Position numbers and translations under genes: made by a program. DNA of 64,000 bases from Swingsia samuiensis (GTDB lineage Bacteria; Pseudomonadota; Alphaproteobacteria; Acetobacterales; Acetobacteraceae), in contig NZ_CP038141.1 of the NCBI RefSeq assembly GCF_006542355.1, forward strand, positions 1,432,001-1,496,000, given 5' to 3'. The notes under the pieces were generated by a model. That model was given only the letters and a program-made list of their open reading frames with translations, was not told where the DNA came from and did no database searches. Positions 45,609 through 54,336 of this stretch are shown here, one piece after another. Positions within the stretch are counted from its first letter, which is position 1. Every line of letters begins with the position of its first letter.

Positions 45609-46064
45609 ATGCGCCTGTTTATTGATGCTGATGCGTGTCCCGTTAAAGATGAAGTTTATCGTGTAGCAGGCCGTTATGGCCTGCATACGTATGTTGTTGC
45701 TAATCAATGGATTAATGTTCCGCCATCGCCTGCTATTGAGCGTATTGTGGTGGAAATCTCTCCAGACGCTGCTGATGACTGGATTGTCGAGCAGGTGTCC
45801 GATGGAGATATTATTATTACGAATGATATTCCTCTAGCCGTAAGAGGGTTACAAAAAAATGCAGCTATCTTGCGCCCCAATGGAACAGAAATAGATCATA
45901 ATTCAGTGGGTCTGGTTTCAGCAATGCGAGATTTGATGCACGATTTGCGTGAGACTGGTGAGATGACATCTCGCAACGCTGCTTTTTCCAAAGCGGATCG
46001 TAGTCGTTTTTTGAGTGCTTTAGATACGTTAATTGTGAAGCAGCGCAGAAAAACTAAAGCTTAA
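45609..46064 (+). CDS. yaiI: YaiI/YqxD family (UPF0178) protein
   Basis: This 151-residue protein has the family signature 'LFIDADACPVKDEVYRVAGR' at residues ~3-22 and later 'GDIIITNDIPLAVRGL' and 'NGTEIDHNSVG'. The conserved acidic residues place it near PIN/NYN-like nuclease folds, but no activity is established that I can name with confidence. The ATG lies 1 bp after the gntK stop; an upstream in-frame Met is inside gntK. It appears to be the last gene of the pentose-phosphate operon. Confidence 0.9.
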   Translation: MRLFIDADACPVKDEVYRVAGRYGLHTYVVANQWINVPPSPAIERIVVEISPDAADDWIVEQVSDGDIIITNDIPLAVRGLQKNAAILRPNGTEIDHNSVGLVSAMRDLMHDLRETGEMTSRNAAFSKADRSRFLSALDTLIVKQRRKTKA

Positions 46065-46154
46065 AAAATAGATCCCACTTCTTCAATTTTTATCCACAGA
46101 GCCTTCCCCTAAGATATTCTATGAATCTGGGGATAACAGAGAAAGCAGAGTATT

Positions 46155-46190
46155 GGGTAAAAGGCCCTCCTGAGAGGGAAGGCCTTTTAG
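46155..46190 (-). terminator. Candidate terminator between convergent yaiI and gpmA
   Basis: On the minus strand AAAAGGCC is followed by CCCTC, a short loop, then GAGGGCCTTTT, giving a stem of about 13 bp with a 2-nt bulge and ending in TTTT. It starts 4 bp after the gpmA stop. The A-rich left side means it may also serve yaiI on the plus strand. Confidence 0.65.
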
Positions 46191-46193
46191 ATA

Positions 46194-46946
46194 TTATTTT
46201 TTCTTACCTTGGTTCGCTACTGCTGCGGCCTTTGCGGCAATTTCTTCAGCATCACCAAGATAATAGTGTTTGATAGGCTTGAAGTTTTCATCAAACTCAT
46301 AAACCAAAGGAACACCTGTTGGAATATTGAGTTCTAGAATCTCGTCTTCAGATAAATTATCAAGATATTTGACAAGGGCACGTAATGAATTGCCGTGCGC
46401 TGCGATAATAATTTTCTCCCCTTTTTTGAGACGAGGGAGAATATTTTCATTCCAATATGGAATAACACGCTCAATAGTAAGCGCGAGGCTTTCTGTCGTT
46501 GGGAGTTGATCCTTCGTTAAATGGCTATAGCGAGGATCATGCCCAGGAAAGCGCTCGTCGTTACGCTCTAGTTCAGGAGGGGTCACGGTGAAGCCACGGC
46601 GCCATTGTTTGACTTGCTCATCACCGTATTTCTCAGCAGTTTCTGCTTTGTTGAGGCCTTGTAACGCACCATAATGACGTTCATTCAGACGCCATGATTT
46701 TTCAACGGGTAGCCAAGCTTGATCAAGTTGATCAAGGATGTTCCACAAAGTGTGGATCGCACGTTTTAAGACTGAAGTATACGCAAAGTCGAAAGTGAAA
46801 CCTTCCTTTTTGAGGAGATCACCGGCAGCTTTTGCTTCTGTGCGGCCTTTGTCGGATAAATCGACATCGTACCATCCGGTGAAGCGATTTTCTTGGTTCC
46901 ACTGGCTTTCACCGTGGCGAACAAGAACCAACTTTGTGATGGCCAT
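46194..46946 (-). CDS. gpmA: 2,3-bisphosphoglycerate-dependent phosphoglycerate mutase
   Basis: This 250-residue enzyme interconverts 3- and 2-phosphoglycerate. The phosphohistidine is in '[20 protein letters not shown]' (H11), and '[22 protein letters not shown]' (split over ~86-107) and '[17 protein letters not shown]' (second His) are clear. AGGAGTT lies before the ATG. It is the only lower-glycolysis enzyme in the window and is transcribed alone, towards the pentose-phosphate operon. Confidence 0.96.
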   Translation of the reverse strand: MAITKLVLVRHGESQWNQENRFTGWYDVDLSDKGRTEAKAAGDLLKKEGFTFDFAYTSVLKRAIHTLWNILDQLDQAWLPVEKSWRLNERHYGALQGLNKAETAEKYGDEQVKQWRRGFTVTPPELERNDERFPGHDPRYSHLTKDQLPTTESLALTIERVIPYWNENILPRLKKGEKIIIAAHGNSLRALVKYLDNLSEDEILELNIPTGVPLVYEFDENFKPIKHYYLGDAEEIAAKAAAVANQGKKK

Positions 46947-47076
46947 GGTTCAACTCCTAAAATCATTAAAGTTTGTTTCGAACGGAAAGAACCTTGCGGC
47001 AGGATAGAGAGAACCGCAACCCTTCTTATGGTGTTTGAAATAGATTTAATACTTCATATTCTTGTTAGTGTAGGGA

Positions 47077-47118
47077 GAAGAAAATTAAGCATCTCATAGA
47101 GATAAGATAATTTTCTTC
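47077..47118. repeat. AT-rich 11-bp inverted repeat with inner stem
   Basis: GAAGAAAATTA (47077-47087) and TAATTTTCTTC (47108-47118) are exact complements; an inner ATCTC/GAGAT stem (47091-47095 and 47099-47103) caps it. It lies 24 bp downstream of the MscS gene stop and ~130 bp upstream of the gpmA start on the minus strand. There is no clean T-run, so a terminator role is plausible but not clear. The gap 46947-47141 holds nothing else that I can identify. Confidence 0.5.
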
Positions 47119-47141
47119 CTGCCTTTGAAGATGAAACTGTT

Positions 47142-49493
47142 CTACACAGTTGTTAAGCTAATATTTTCCGTATGAAACCGCCGGAATAGGTCAAATAATA
47201 TCAGGCTCTGTACGTTTGAAGCATTGCGTGCAGATGCGATATTGAACGTTAACCCCATAGTGATGGAGGTGCTGCTCAAGGCGCTAACAGTGGTGTAGGG
47301 GGTAGGCTTTGATAGTATTTCTGGGCGTTGAGCGGCGACTTCCATAAACAAAGCCGTTGCTTTTTCAATATCTGCTTCAATAGGAATTTGGAAATTCAAA
47401 GTAATGGAGCTCATCGAGCCTGCTTGTGTATCATTCTTGATGCTGCTTGTAATAAATTGCGAGTTAGGAACAATTAAGGTTGAGCCATCGCTTAAATTGA
47501 TGTCCGTTGCCCGGATACTAATCCGTTTAATATCTCCCTTTGCTCCGCCAATTTCTACGATGTCTCCTACTCGAACGGGACGTTCAGCGATTAGAATAAT
47601 TCCCGAAACAAAATTTTGAACAATGGATTGCAAGCCAAAACCGATCCCCACGGACAAGGCACTTACGACCCATGTGAGATTTTGAACGGATAGTCCAGCG
47701 ATTGTGAGTATACTGAGAAAGACGAGTGTCCATGCGCAGTATGTAAAAATACTTAAAATTGAGGTTTGGGCACCAATATCCAGCCGTGTTGTAGGGAAAA
47801 ATTGAGTGCGGATCCATTCACGGCAATGGCGGATGAGATAGCTGGCGATGAAACCAAATAATAAACAGATGAGAATAGTATCAAGTGAGAAAGGGATACC
47901 GTAGATAGAGTTTCCGACAAATAATGCGTGTAGGCGTGACCCTATATCGATGAAGTTGACATTCCCATTTTCCTGAATGATCGAAATGAAAAGGAAAAAT
48001 AAGAAAATATTTCCACTGCCAGAAAGCAGAACACTCAGTTGTGTAAGACGACGAGTGGAGATTCCTAATGGCCGTAAATGAGAAGCTACAGACCCTTCAG
48101 GGTAAAAAATACGTTCTAGAAAAACGCGCCAGCCTGTACCAACGGTTATAATAATTAAAAGGCCAGAGAGGGCAATTAAGATCCAGCTGGTGCAGATGAA
48201 AGCAAAAGGAATATAACCGATTAAAATGGCAAGAACGGAAATGCAGGTGATAAAAGTCGATATTCCAAGAGCGGGAGGGGCAAAGAAAAAAAGGTCGTTT
48301 TGTTTCTCGAAACTTCTAAAGGTCATTACAGCAGAGAGCGAAACACTGAGTGTGAAAATAATTTCAAGTAATTCGAGTAAGGTATGGCCAAAAACACCTT
48401 GTGTTTGAAAGCCGCGCAAAAGGTTGAGCAGCAGAAGATTAATTGCAAGTATCCAATTCGCTTTATGTAAAGTGGCTCGTTCTTTTTGAGGGAAGTCGTT
48501 TAATAAACCTTTTGAACCAAAGAAAAGCTGCCCTGCGCCAATTAAAAATCCACAAATAGGGAAGCTGCTCATGAGTAGGGATGTAACGAGGTCATTCGTT
48601 CCATTAAAAGGAAGAGATTTCCATATAGCCCATATTGCAGAGACGATAGCACAACAGATGAAACCATTAAGGTTGATCAGAATAATATTGTGAAGGATCC
48701 GTTCTTTAATATTGTTTTCTGTTGAAGAGGTTAGATCATGATAGGGGACAATTTTTTTTGAGAGGTTTAAAGCAAGAGAAGAAAATATTGCTAGGAGAAG
48801 AAGTGTTCCGATAACTCCACTAATGAGAATGGGCCAATGAGATAAAGCGCCGTCATTTTGAATGAATGTTTTATTTTGAGGGGTCTCGGAAATTAAGTTT
48901 TGCCAAAAGAGGAGTGAAAGAGGAGAAGTGCTTTTTTTTGAAAGAGTAGCATTCTGTAGGTGAGAGAGCTTGGAGGTAATAAGACTATTTAACTGTTGAG
49001 ATTGAAGTAAGTATAATCGACTTCTCATTAAAGCAGATTTAATGGACTGAGATACTTTTTGAAGTTCGTTTCGTTGGGTTGTAATAGCAGGGTCTTCATT
49101 TGCTTCTGCTTTTGTTCCATAAATTTTTAGGTAATCATCAAAAATATCATTATATGACTGGACTTCAGCGATGGTTCCTTTCATGGATTTTTGGATATTT
49201 TGGCAACGTTCGAGTAAGATATTTAATTCATTGCTGCTAATATTGCTTGGTGAATGATTAAGTGTATTAAAAATTTCTTTGATTAAGAAAGAGTTTTGAT
49301 CCAGTTTTACTTTGATGCGATCGGCAAAATTTTTCCAACTGAGGCTATGAGAGGCATCAGACAGGTTTAACGTTTTTGAAGCTGTTGTTTCGATCGGGTC
49401 ATTTGTAGCTGCGTGAGAAGTGTTGCTCACTCCCCAAGACAAGCAACACAAAATGAAGAAAAAACGAATGAATTGAGATGGGAAAAAGCGCAT
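47142..49493 (-). CDS. Large MscS-family mechanosensitive channel
   Basis: This 783-residue protein has a Sec signal (~1-28) and a long periplasmic, helical N-terminal region (~30-215) like the DUF3772 class. About ten transmembrane helices follow (~220-570). The MscS pore and beta domain (~590-760) has 'VGIGFGLQSIVQNFVSGIIL', 'ERPVRVGDIVEIGG', 'IRATDINLSDGSTLIVPNS' and 'SVFNIAS'-like strands. Such channels release solutes on osmotic downshock. It is separated from pyrD by 6 bp and may share a transcript with it. Confidence 0.88.
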   Translation of the reverse strand: MRFFPSQFIRFFFILCCLSWGVSNTSHAATNDPIETTASKTLNLSDASHSLSWKNFADRIKVKLDQNSFLIKEIFNTLNHSPSNISSNELNILLERCQNIQKSMKGTIAEVQSYNDIFDDYLKIYGTKAEANEDPAITTQRNELQKVSQSIKSALMRSRLYLLQSQQLNSLITSKLSHLQNATLSKKSTSPLSLLFWQNLISETPQNKTFIQNDGALSHWPILISGVIGTLLLLAIFSSLALNLSKKIVPYHDLTSSTENNIKERILHNIILINLNGFICCAIVSAIWAIWKSLPFNGTNDLVTSLLMSSFPICGFLIGAGQLFFGSKGLLNDFPQKERATLHKANWILAINLLLLNLLRGFQTQGVFGHTLLELLEIIFTLSVSLSAVMTFRSFEKQNDLFFFAPPALGISTFITCISVLAILIGYIPFAFICTSWILIALSGLLIIITVGTGWRVFLERIFYPEGSVASHLRPLGISTRRLTQLSVLLSGSGNIFLFFLFISIIQENGNVNFIDIGSRLHALFVGNSIYGIPFSLDTILICLLFGFIASYLIRHCREWIRTQFFPTTRLDIGAQTSILSIFTYCAWTLVFLSILTIAGLSVQNLTWVVSALSVGIGFGLQSIVQNFVSGIILIAERPVRVGDIVEIGGAKGDIKRISIRATDINLSDGSTLIVPNSQFITSSIKNDTQAGSMSSITLNFQIPIEADIEKATALFMEVAAQRPEILSKPTPYTTVSALSSTSITMGLTFNIASARNASNVQSLILFDLFRRFHTENISLTTV

Positions 49494-49499
49494 AGGTTT

Positions 49500-50567
49500 C
49501 TACTTATTTGCTGTTTTTATATCGGTGATGCTGGATAAACCGGCGTTTTCCATTTCTTGTAAGAGTTCTCTTTTTAAGCGCGCTAAAATACTTGGTCCTT
49601 GCAGTACAAAAGATGTGTAGATTTGAACCATATCCGCTCCCATTTGCAGTCGATCAAAGATATCTTGGCCACTCTCAATCCCCCCGCATGAAATGAGGGC
49701 AATTCGCCCTTGATTGATCTGAGCAACCAGTTTCAGCACTTCGCGTGATCTTTGTGTGAGGGGACGGCCAGAAAGCCCTCCTGTTTCAGCCGCGTGCTTG
49801 CTGGTAAGATAAGACGGACGTGCGATTGTGGTATTGGTGAGGATAAGCCCTTGAGCATCGCCTTTAATGGCTGCTTCTACGATAGGTTCGTAGGATTGGT
49901 TATCCATATCGGGAGCAAGTTTTACAAGCAATGGAGGGCGTTGAGGATTACGCGTATTAATGGCTGCCAGAAGCTCTTCGAGCATTTTGGCAGATTGTAA
50001 GTCTCTTAGCCCTGGTGTGTTGGGAGATGATAGGTTCATGGTGATGTAATCAACATATGGGCTGACGCGTGACACAAGTTCAGGGTAGTCCCGTAAAGGA
50101 TCGGCGCCAGTTTTGTTGATCCCAATATTTCCGCCTATTGGGATTGTTGCACCACGGGTTCGCCCATTCGGCATAGGGCGGTGTAAACGTGCAAGATTGC
50201 GGCAAAAACGATTAATACCATATCCATTGAACCCCATTCGGTTAATAATGGCACCATCCTCGGAAAGACGAAATAAACGAGGATGAGGGTTTCCGGGTTG
50301 AGGGCGTGGAGTAACCGTTCCGGCTTCAATATGGCCAAATCCGAGTTTGGCGAGAGGGCGGACGGCTCTGGCGTTTTTATCAAAACCAGCGGCAAGGCCA
50401 ATGGGGTTAGGAAAAGTTAGTCCTAATGCTTTCGTTTGAAGGCGAGGGTCATCAGGTTGAGAAAAGCTACCAAGGCCAAGTGCCATAGAGTGTATGGCGA
50501 CTTCATGAGCAGCTTCAGGGGAGAGGCGGTGTAAAAGGAAGGTAGCTATTTTCCCAAAATTCAGCAT
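49500..50567 (-). CDS. pyrD: Dihydroorotate dehydrogenase (quinone), class 2
   Basis: This 355-residue FMN enzyme oxidises dihydroorotate with quinone as acceptor at the inner membrane in pyrimidine synthesis. The N-terminal amphipathic helices 'LLHRLSPEAAHEVAIHSMAL' define class 2. 'NPIGLAAGFDKNA', 'GHIEAGTVTPRPQPGNP', 'NLSSPNTPGLRDLQ' (catalytic Ser), 'LVKLAPDM' and 'ISCGGIESGQDIFDRLQMGA' follow. AGGAGC lies before the ATG. The MscS gene follows 6 bp downstream. Confidence 0.96.
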   Translation of the reverse strand: MLNFGKIATFLLHRLSPEAAHEVAIHSMALGLGSFSQPDDPRLQTKALGLTFPNPIGLAAGFDKNARAVRPLAKLGFGHIEAGTVTPRPQPGNPHPRLFRLSEDGAIINRMGFNGYGINRFCRNLARLHRPMPNGRTRGATIPIGGNIGINKTGADPLRDYPELVSRVSPYVDYITMNLSSPNTPGLRDLQSAKMLEELLAAINTRNPQRPPLLVKLAPDMDNQSYEPIVEAAIKGDAQGLILTNTTIARPSYLTSKHAAETGGLSGRPLTQRSREVLKLVAQINQGRIALISCGGIESGQDIFDRLQMGADMVQIYTSFVLQGPSILARLKRELLQEMENAGLSSITDIKTANK

Positions 50568-50652
50568 GAAATGCTCCTAAGGTAACCTGTAAAAACGACG
50601 CGAAGATTATATAAAGTGATCATAGTATAAGATGGATGGGATCATTTGTTGA

Positions 50653-51003
50653 ATGGTTAATTTTGTAATTAAATCAATAATCTCAGGTATATTGATTGCT
50701 TTGGCATCCACACTGGCAAAACGCTTTCCGGGTTTTGGTGCCTTAGTGGCATCTTTGCCGTTGGTGTCAGTAATTGGAATGATCTGGCTGTGGTATGATA
50801 AGCCCGACCCGGAAAATATGGCAGAGCACGCGGGAGCAACATTTTGGTATGTGTTACCTTCACTCCCTATGTTTCTCCTTATGCCATATTTATTACGACA
50901 AGGATGGGGTTTTTGGAGTTCATTAATGACAGGATGTGCTTTGACTGTCGTTTTATATGCTTTGGTGACGCTTTTTGCGTCTCGCTTAGGAGTGCATTTA
51001 TAA
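50653..51003 (+). CDS. DUF3147 family membrane protein
   Basis: This 116-residue protein has four predicted transmembrane helices (~5-22, ~27-48, ~63-83, ~88-110) and the family start 'FVIKSIISGILIALASTLAKRFPGFGALVASLPLVS' (here ~4-39). No function is established for DUF3147. It is divergent from pyrD, with an 85-bp gap. Its 3' end lies 1 bp from the convergent antiporter gene, with no terminator between. Confidence 0.85.
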   Translation: MVNFVIKSIISGILIALASTLAKRFPGFGALVASLPLVSVIGMIWLWYDKPDPENMAEHAGATFWYVLPSLPMFLLMPYLLRQGWGFWSSLMTGCALTVVLYALVTLFASRLGVHL

Positions 51004-51004
51004 A

Positions 51005-52258
51005 CTATGTCTTGTTTTTAGGGTATAGTTTACGGGCTACTCGTTCCATAGTTAGTCCTTGGACGAGTATTGTGAAGATGACTACTCCATAACAAATAGG
51101 GAGCAGAAAGTCTCGTAAAGGGCCGGGAGGAAGGCCAAGAGCTAATGCAATGGAAATTCCTCCGCGCAGTCCTCCCCATGTTAAAATAATAAACATGCGT
51201 CCGCGATCCCAATTCCTGAGGTAAGTCGGTAAAGTCGAGAGGAAAACGCTTAAACTGCGGCTTATAAGAGAGAGTGGAATTACAATAAGTGCTGTTAGAA
51301 TAGAAAAGATGGTTGGCGTTATTTCCAATATCTCAAAGCCAATTAGTAAAAAGAGAAAGATGTTTAAAATTTCTTCTAACAGAGACCATGCCGTATCGAG
51401 TGTATGACGTGACTGATCATTAATAACTTTATGCGCATAACGTGTCCCAAGGCTCATCCCAGCGATAACGACAGCGATCGCTCCAGACATTTCAAAGTGG
51501 TTCGCAATACTAAATGTGGCAGTTGCGAGAGCAAGTGAGATGAGAAGCTGAGTATGCGTGTCTTGTGTTAAGCGTAAAATTTGAAGAGCAATCCATCCTA
51601 TTATGGCACCTAAAATTCCTCCCCCGATTGCTTCTTGGCAAAAACTCAAAGCAAGATGTGAAAGTGTAATATTCTGACTTTCTCCGGTTGCTAAGCCTAA
51701 AGTAACTCCAAAGATAACGACACCTACACCGTCGTTGAAGAGGCTCTCTCCAGCAAAGATAGCTTGTAATGGAGCGGGTAACCCCAAACGTTTTAACATC
51801 CCAACAACAGAGACGGGGTCTGTTGGCGCTAATATCGCCCCTAATACAATACACCAGCTGAGTGGAATGGGATGATGTAAGAGAGCGAAGGCTCCGTATG
51901 TCACGTAAGCTAATAAAGCAACAGCGAGTATAGTTCCCAAAAGGGAGAGGGCTGCAATGGAAGCTAGTTTTTCTTTTAAATATTTTAGATCAACCTGCAT
52001 TCCTCCAGCAAAAAGTAAAAAAGATAAAGCGCCGTTTAATAAGCTTTTTGGTAAATTAATGGCTCCTAAAACAGAGCGAGGAATAAGCTGTAAATCATAG
52101 GCAGGGATAAAAGGATTAAGAACAAGAATAAATAGGGATGTCAGCAGAGAAAAAAGAAGTATACCGATGGTCATCGGTAATCGTAAAGTACGATCATTAA
52201 TGATGGCAAAAAGCGATGATAAAACAAGAAGAAGTGCAATAAGGTCGATCGTATCCAT
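51005..52258 (-). CDS. Sodium:proton antiporter, CPA1 type
   Basis: This 417-residue membrane protein has about twelve transmembrane helices and the CPA1 signature 'LGAILAPTDPVSVVGMLKRL', then 'GESLFNDGVGVVIFGVTLGLA' with the Asp of the ion site. 'MIFILTWGGLRGGISIALAL'-type sequence sits near the C-terminus, with a conserved Arg. It has only a short cytoplasmic tail. It should exchange Na+ (or K+) for H+ and help with pH tolerance, which suits an acid-producing host. panC ends 3 bp upstream, so panB-panC-antiporter may be one transcript. Confidence 0.9.
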   Translation of the reverse strand: MDTIDLIALLLVLSSLFAIINDRTLRLPMTIGILLFSLLTSLFILVLNPFIPAYDLQLIPRSVLGAINLPKSLLNGALSFLLFAGGMQVDLKYLKEKLASIAALSLLGTILAVALLAYVTYGAFALLHHPIPLSWCIVLGAILAPTDPVSVVGMLKRLGLPAPLQAIFAGESLFNDGVGVVIFGVTLGLATGESQNITLSHLALSFCQEAIGGGILGAIIGWIALQILRLTQDTHTQLLISLALATATFSIANHFEMSGAIAVVIAGMSLGTRYAHKVINDQSRHTLDTAWSLLEEILNIFLFLLIGFEILEITPTIFSILTALIVIPLSLISRSLSVFLSTLPTYLRNWDRGRMFIILTWGGLRGGISIALALGLPPGPLRDFLLPICYGVVIFTILVQGLTMERVARKLYPKNKT

Positions 52259-52261
52259 CGG

Positions 52262-53089
52262 TTATAATTTCATATTATCAAGTAAACGAATATTATTGTT
52301 TTGTGCAACGACAAGGATTAGATCGCCTTCCTCAGCAGTTTCTTTTAATTCAAAGCTAAAAGGGTGAACAATATAAACATACTCTACTGTATTTACCCCA
52401 TTTGCTTCGATGATTTTCGTGATTTCATGTTGAAGGGTGGAGGAGTTCTGCATTCCTGAGAGGAAAAGTTCTTTTCCATGGAGCAGGCCACGGTAAATCG
52501 CCGTTGCTGCCTGTTGCTGTGAAGTGGACAGGTAGCTGTTTCGGCTTGAGAGTGCGAGACCGTTCTGATTACGGATAATATCTCCAATAATAATCTTAAC
52601 TGGAATATTTAAATCACGAACAAGCTGCTGGATTACCGCGCATTGTTGGGCATCTTTTTGCCCGAAATAGGCTCTGTCAGGCTGTATAATGTTAAAGAGT
52701 TTGGCTACGACCGTTGCAACGCCATCGAAATGTCCAGGGCGTGACGCTCCTTCGATGCGATGGGCGAGAGGGCCAACATCAATGCGTGTTGAAAACCCGT
52801 CAGGGTAAATCTCATCTGCGCTGGGCGTAAATAAAATATCGACCCCCTCTTCTTGGAGAAGGGCACTATCACGCTCAAGAGCACGAGGATATTTATCGAG
52901 ATCTTCATGTGCTGAAAATTGCGTTGGGTTAACAAATATACTGACGATAACAACATCATTCTGGCGTTTCGCCTCACGCACAAGGCTTATATGGCCTTCA
53001 TGTAGAAACCCCATTGTTGGCACAAAGCCAACACGCTTCAAAGAAGCGCGGGCGTTGCGCAGGTCAGTAATGGTGGAGCATATTTTCAT
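52262..53089 (-). CDS. panC: Pantothenate synthetase
   Basis: This 275-residue class I tRNA-synthetase-fold enzyme condenses pantoate and beta-alanine with ATP. 'VGFVPTMGFLHEGHISLVREA' carries the HxGH nucleotide site, and 'IFVNPTQFSAHEDLDKYPRALE', 'FGQKDAQQCAVIQQLVRDL' and 'GLALSSRNSYLS' (KMSKS-like) follow. The start overlaps the panB stop by 4 bp (ATGA). Together panB and panC make pantothenate from ketoisovalerate and beta-alanine. Confidence 0.96.
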   Translation of the reverse strand: MKICSTITDLRNARASLKRVGFVPTMGFLHEGHISLVREAKRQNDVVIVSIFVNPTQFSAHEDLDKYPRALERDSALLQEEGVDILFTPSADEIYPDGFSTRIDVGPLAHRIEGASRPGHFDGVATVVAKLFNIIQPDRAYFGQKDAQQCAVIQQLVRDLNIPVKIIIGDIIRNQNGLALSSRNSYLSTSQQQAATAIYRGLLHGKELFLSGMQNSSTLQHEITKIIEANGVNTVEYVYIVHPFSFELKETAEEGDLILVVAQNNNIRLLDNMKL

Positions 53090-53919
53090 GAATTTAACAG
53101 CTTCTGCACGTTTTCAGCGGGCATGGAGGCGCTTTGTGCATCTGTTGGGAATTGTCCGGCTTCTACTTCAGAAACATATTGATGAATGGCTTTTACCATT
53201 TCTGCACCAATCTCTGTAAAACGACGTGCATGGCGCGGTGTTTTGCTATCAAATATGCCCAGAAGATCATGCCATACTTGGACTTGACCGTCACATCCTG
53301 CTCCTGCGCCAATTCCGATTGTAGGAATGGTTAGTTTTTCTGATACTATTTTTGCGAGTTGGGCGGGCACAAGTTCAAGAACAACCCCGAATGCTCCGGC
53401 TTTTTCAAGAGCAAGGGCATCTTTAATCAGTTGCTTGGCATCTTCAATTTCCTTGGCTTGAACACGAACGCCTTGCTGAAGCTGTGATTGTGGTGTGAAA
53501 CCTAAATGCCCCATAACAGGGACACCTAAAGCTGTTAGTTTTTTAACGGTCGGAACAATCTGCTCTCCCCCTTCGAGCTTAAGAGCAAGGGCTCCTCCTT
53601 CCTGCATGAGGCGTTTTGCTGCAACGAGGGCGGTTTGTTCATCTCCATAGGTTAAGAAAGGAAGATCTGCCACAACAAGAGAGGTTTTGCTGCCTCGCAT
53701 GACCATTTGTGTGTGACGGATCATATCTTCTAATGTGACGGGGATTGTTGTGTCATAACCTTGGACGACCATTCCCATAGAGTCTCCGACGAGGAGCATA
53801 GGAACGCCTGCTCTTTCAGCAATGAGCGCTGAAGGGTAGTCATACGCGGTCAGCATGGCGATGCGATGGCCTGTTTTTTTCATTTTCTGGATATCGAAAA
53901 TTGTTTTACGCATGGCCAC
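53086..53919 (-). CDS. panB: 3-methyl-2-oxobutanoate hydroxymethyltransferase
   Basis: This 277-residue TIM-barrel enzyme adds a hydroxymethyl group from methylene-THF to ketoisovalerate. 'MLTAYDYPSALIAERAGVPMLLVGDSMGMV' (~18-47, with metal Asp), 'VVADLPFLTYG', 'ALKLEGGEQIVPTV', 'VMGHLGFTPQS' and 'IPTIGIGAGAGCDGQVQVWHDLLG' are all intact. It is first in the panB-panC pair. A TTAA-N7-TTAA motif lies 27 bp upstream of its ATG, shared with the divergent 93-aa gene. Confidence 0.96.
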   Translation of the reverse strand: MAMRKTIFDIQKMKKTGHRIAMLTAYDYPSALIAERAGVPMLLVGDSMGMVVQGYDTTIPVTLEDMIRHTQMVMRGSKTSLVVADLPFLTYGDEQTALVAAKRLMQEGGALALKLEGGEQIVPTVKKLTALGVPVMGHLGFTPQSQLQQGVRVQAKEIEDAKQLIKDALALEKAGAFGVVLELVPAQLAKIVSEKLTIPTIGIGAGAGCDGQVQVWHDLLGIFDSKTPRHARRFTEIGAEMVKAIHQYVSEVEAGQFPTDAQSASMPAENVQKLLNS

Positions 53920-53945
53920 GACCTATTTTTAGAAAAGAAATATGT

Positions 53946-53960
53946 TTAATCTTGGCTTAA
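53946..53960. promoter_or_regulatory. TTAA-N7-TTAA (CtrA-type) motif between panB and the 93-aa gene
   Basis: TTAA-TCTTGGC-TTAA is a perfect full-site match, 52 bp before the TTG of the plus-strand 93-residue gene and 27 bp before the panB ATG. The spacing towards the plus-strand gene fits an activating CtrA site; the assignment is by motif only. Confidence 0.45.
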
Positions 53961-54011
53961 ATTCTTTCAAAATTCAAATCGGCTGTTTTTTCATAGATTT
54001 AGGAGAGATGA

Positions 54012-54293
54012 TTGGCGTTCGAATTCAAACGCGATAAGGGCAAGCCTAGCATAGATTCATGGGACGAGCCTTATTTAGAGACATGTTGCCGATCGACACT
54101 TCATCGTGTGTTGTTATGCAGCGATGCAGGGCGGCCGATGAGCCTCAAAGACCAGCCGTGCTTGGAGCGTCTGCACGAAATGGGCCTTCTGACTTTACGT
54201 GAGGATCGTAGATTTATCATCACCCAGAACGGGCTAAAGCGGCATGAGAAAGAAATAGGCTCTGTTCATCAGGTTTTGCATTTAAAAAAATAA
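54012..54293 (+). CDS. Small winged-helix-like protein, 93 aa
   Basis: This 93-residue unrecognised protein has an acidic N-terminal third ('DSWDEPYLETCC') followed by a pattern like a small winged helix (~28-80): 'LHRVLLCSDAG', then 'CLERLHEMGLLTLREDRRFI' and 'ITQNGLKRHEK', the usual helix, recognition helix, wing and 'ITxxGxxxxxx' order seen in MarR-like and phage-type regulators. It holds four Cys residues. The TTG start has AGGAGA just upstream. It lies 43 bp before dusB. A DNA-binding role is inference. Confidence 0.65.
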   Translation: MAFEFKRDKGKPSIDSWDEPYLETCCRSTLHRVLLCSDAGRPMSLKDQPCLERLHEMGLLTLREDRRFIITQNGLKRHEKEIGSVHQVLHLKK

Positions 54294-54336
54294 AGGATTG
54301 TTTGCTCTTATATCAGGAGAGCGGTAAGTTATAAGC

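Noticed and set aside
46090-46135. A perfect DnaA box (TTATCCACA at 46090-46098) with a one-mismatch inverted copy ~30 bp away between yaiI and gpmA, as a possible origin or DnaA-titration site.
   Set aside because: Another perfect 9-mer (TGTGGATAA) lies inside hfq at 60002-60010, and about one such match is expected by chance in 64 kb on both strands. There is no cluster and no origin-type gene nearby.
50656-50675. TTAA repeats at the start of the DUF3147 gene as a CtrA box.
   Set aside because: The spacer between the TTAA half-sites is 8, not 7, and the motif lies inside the coding region.
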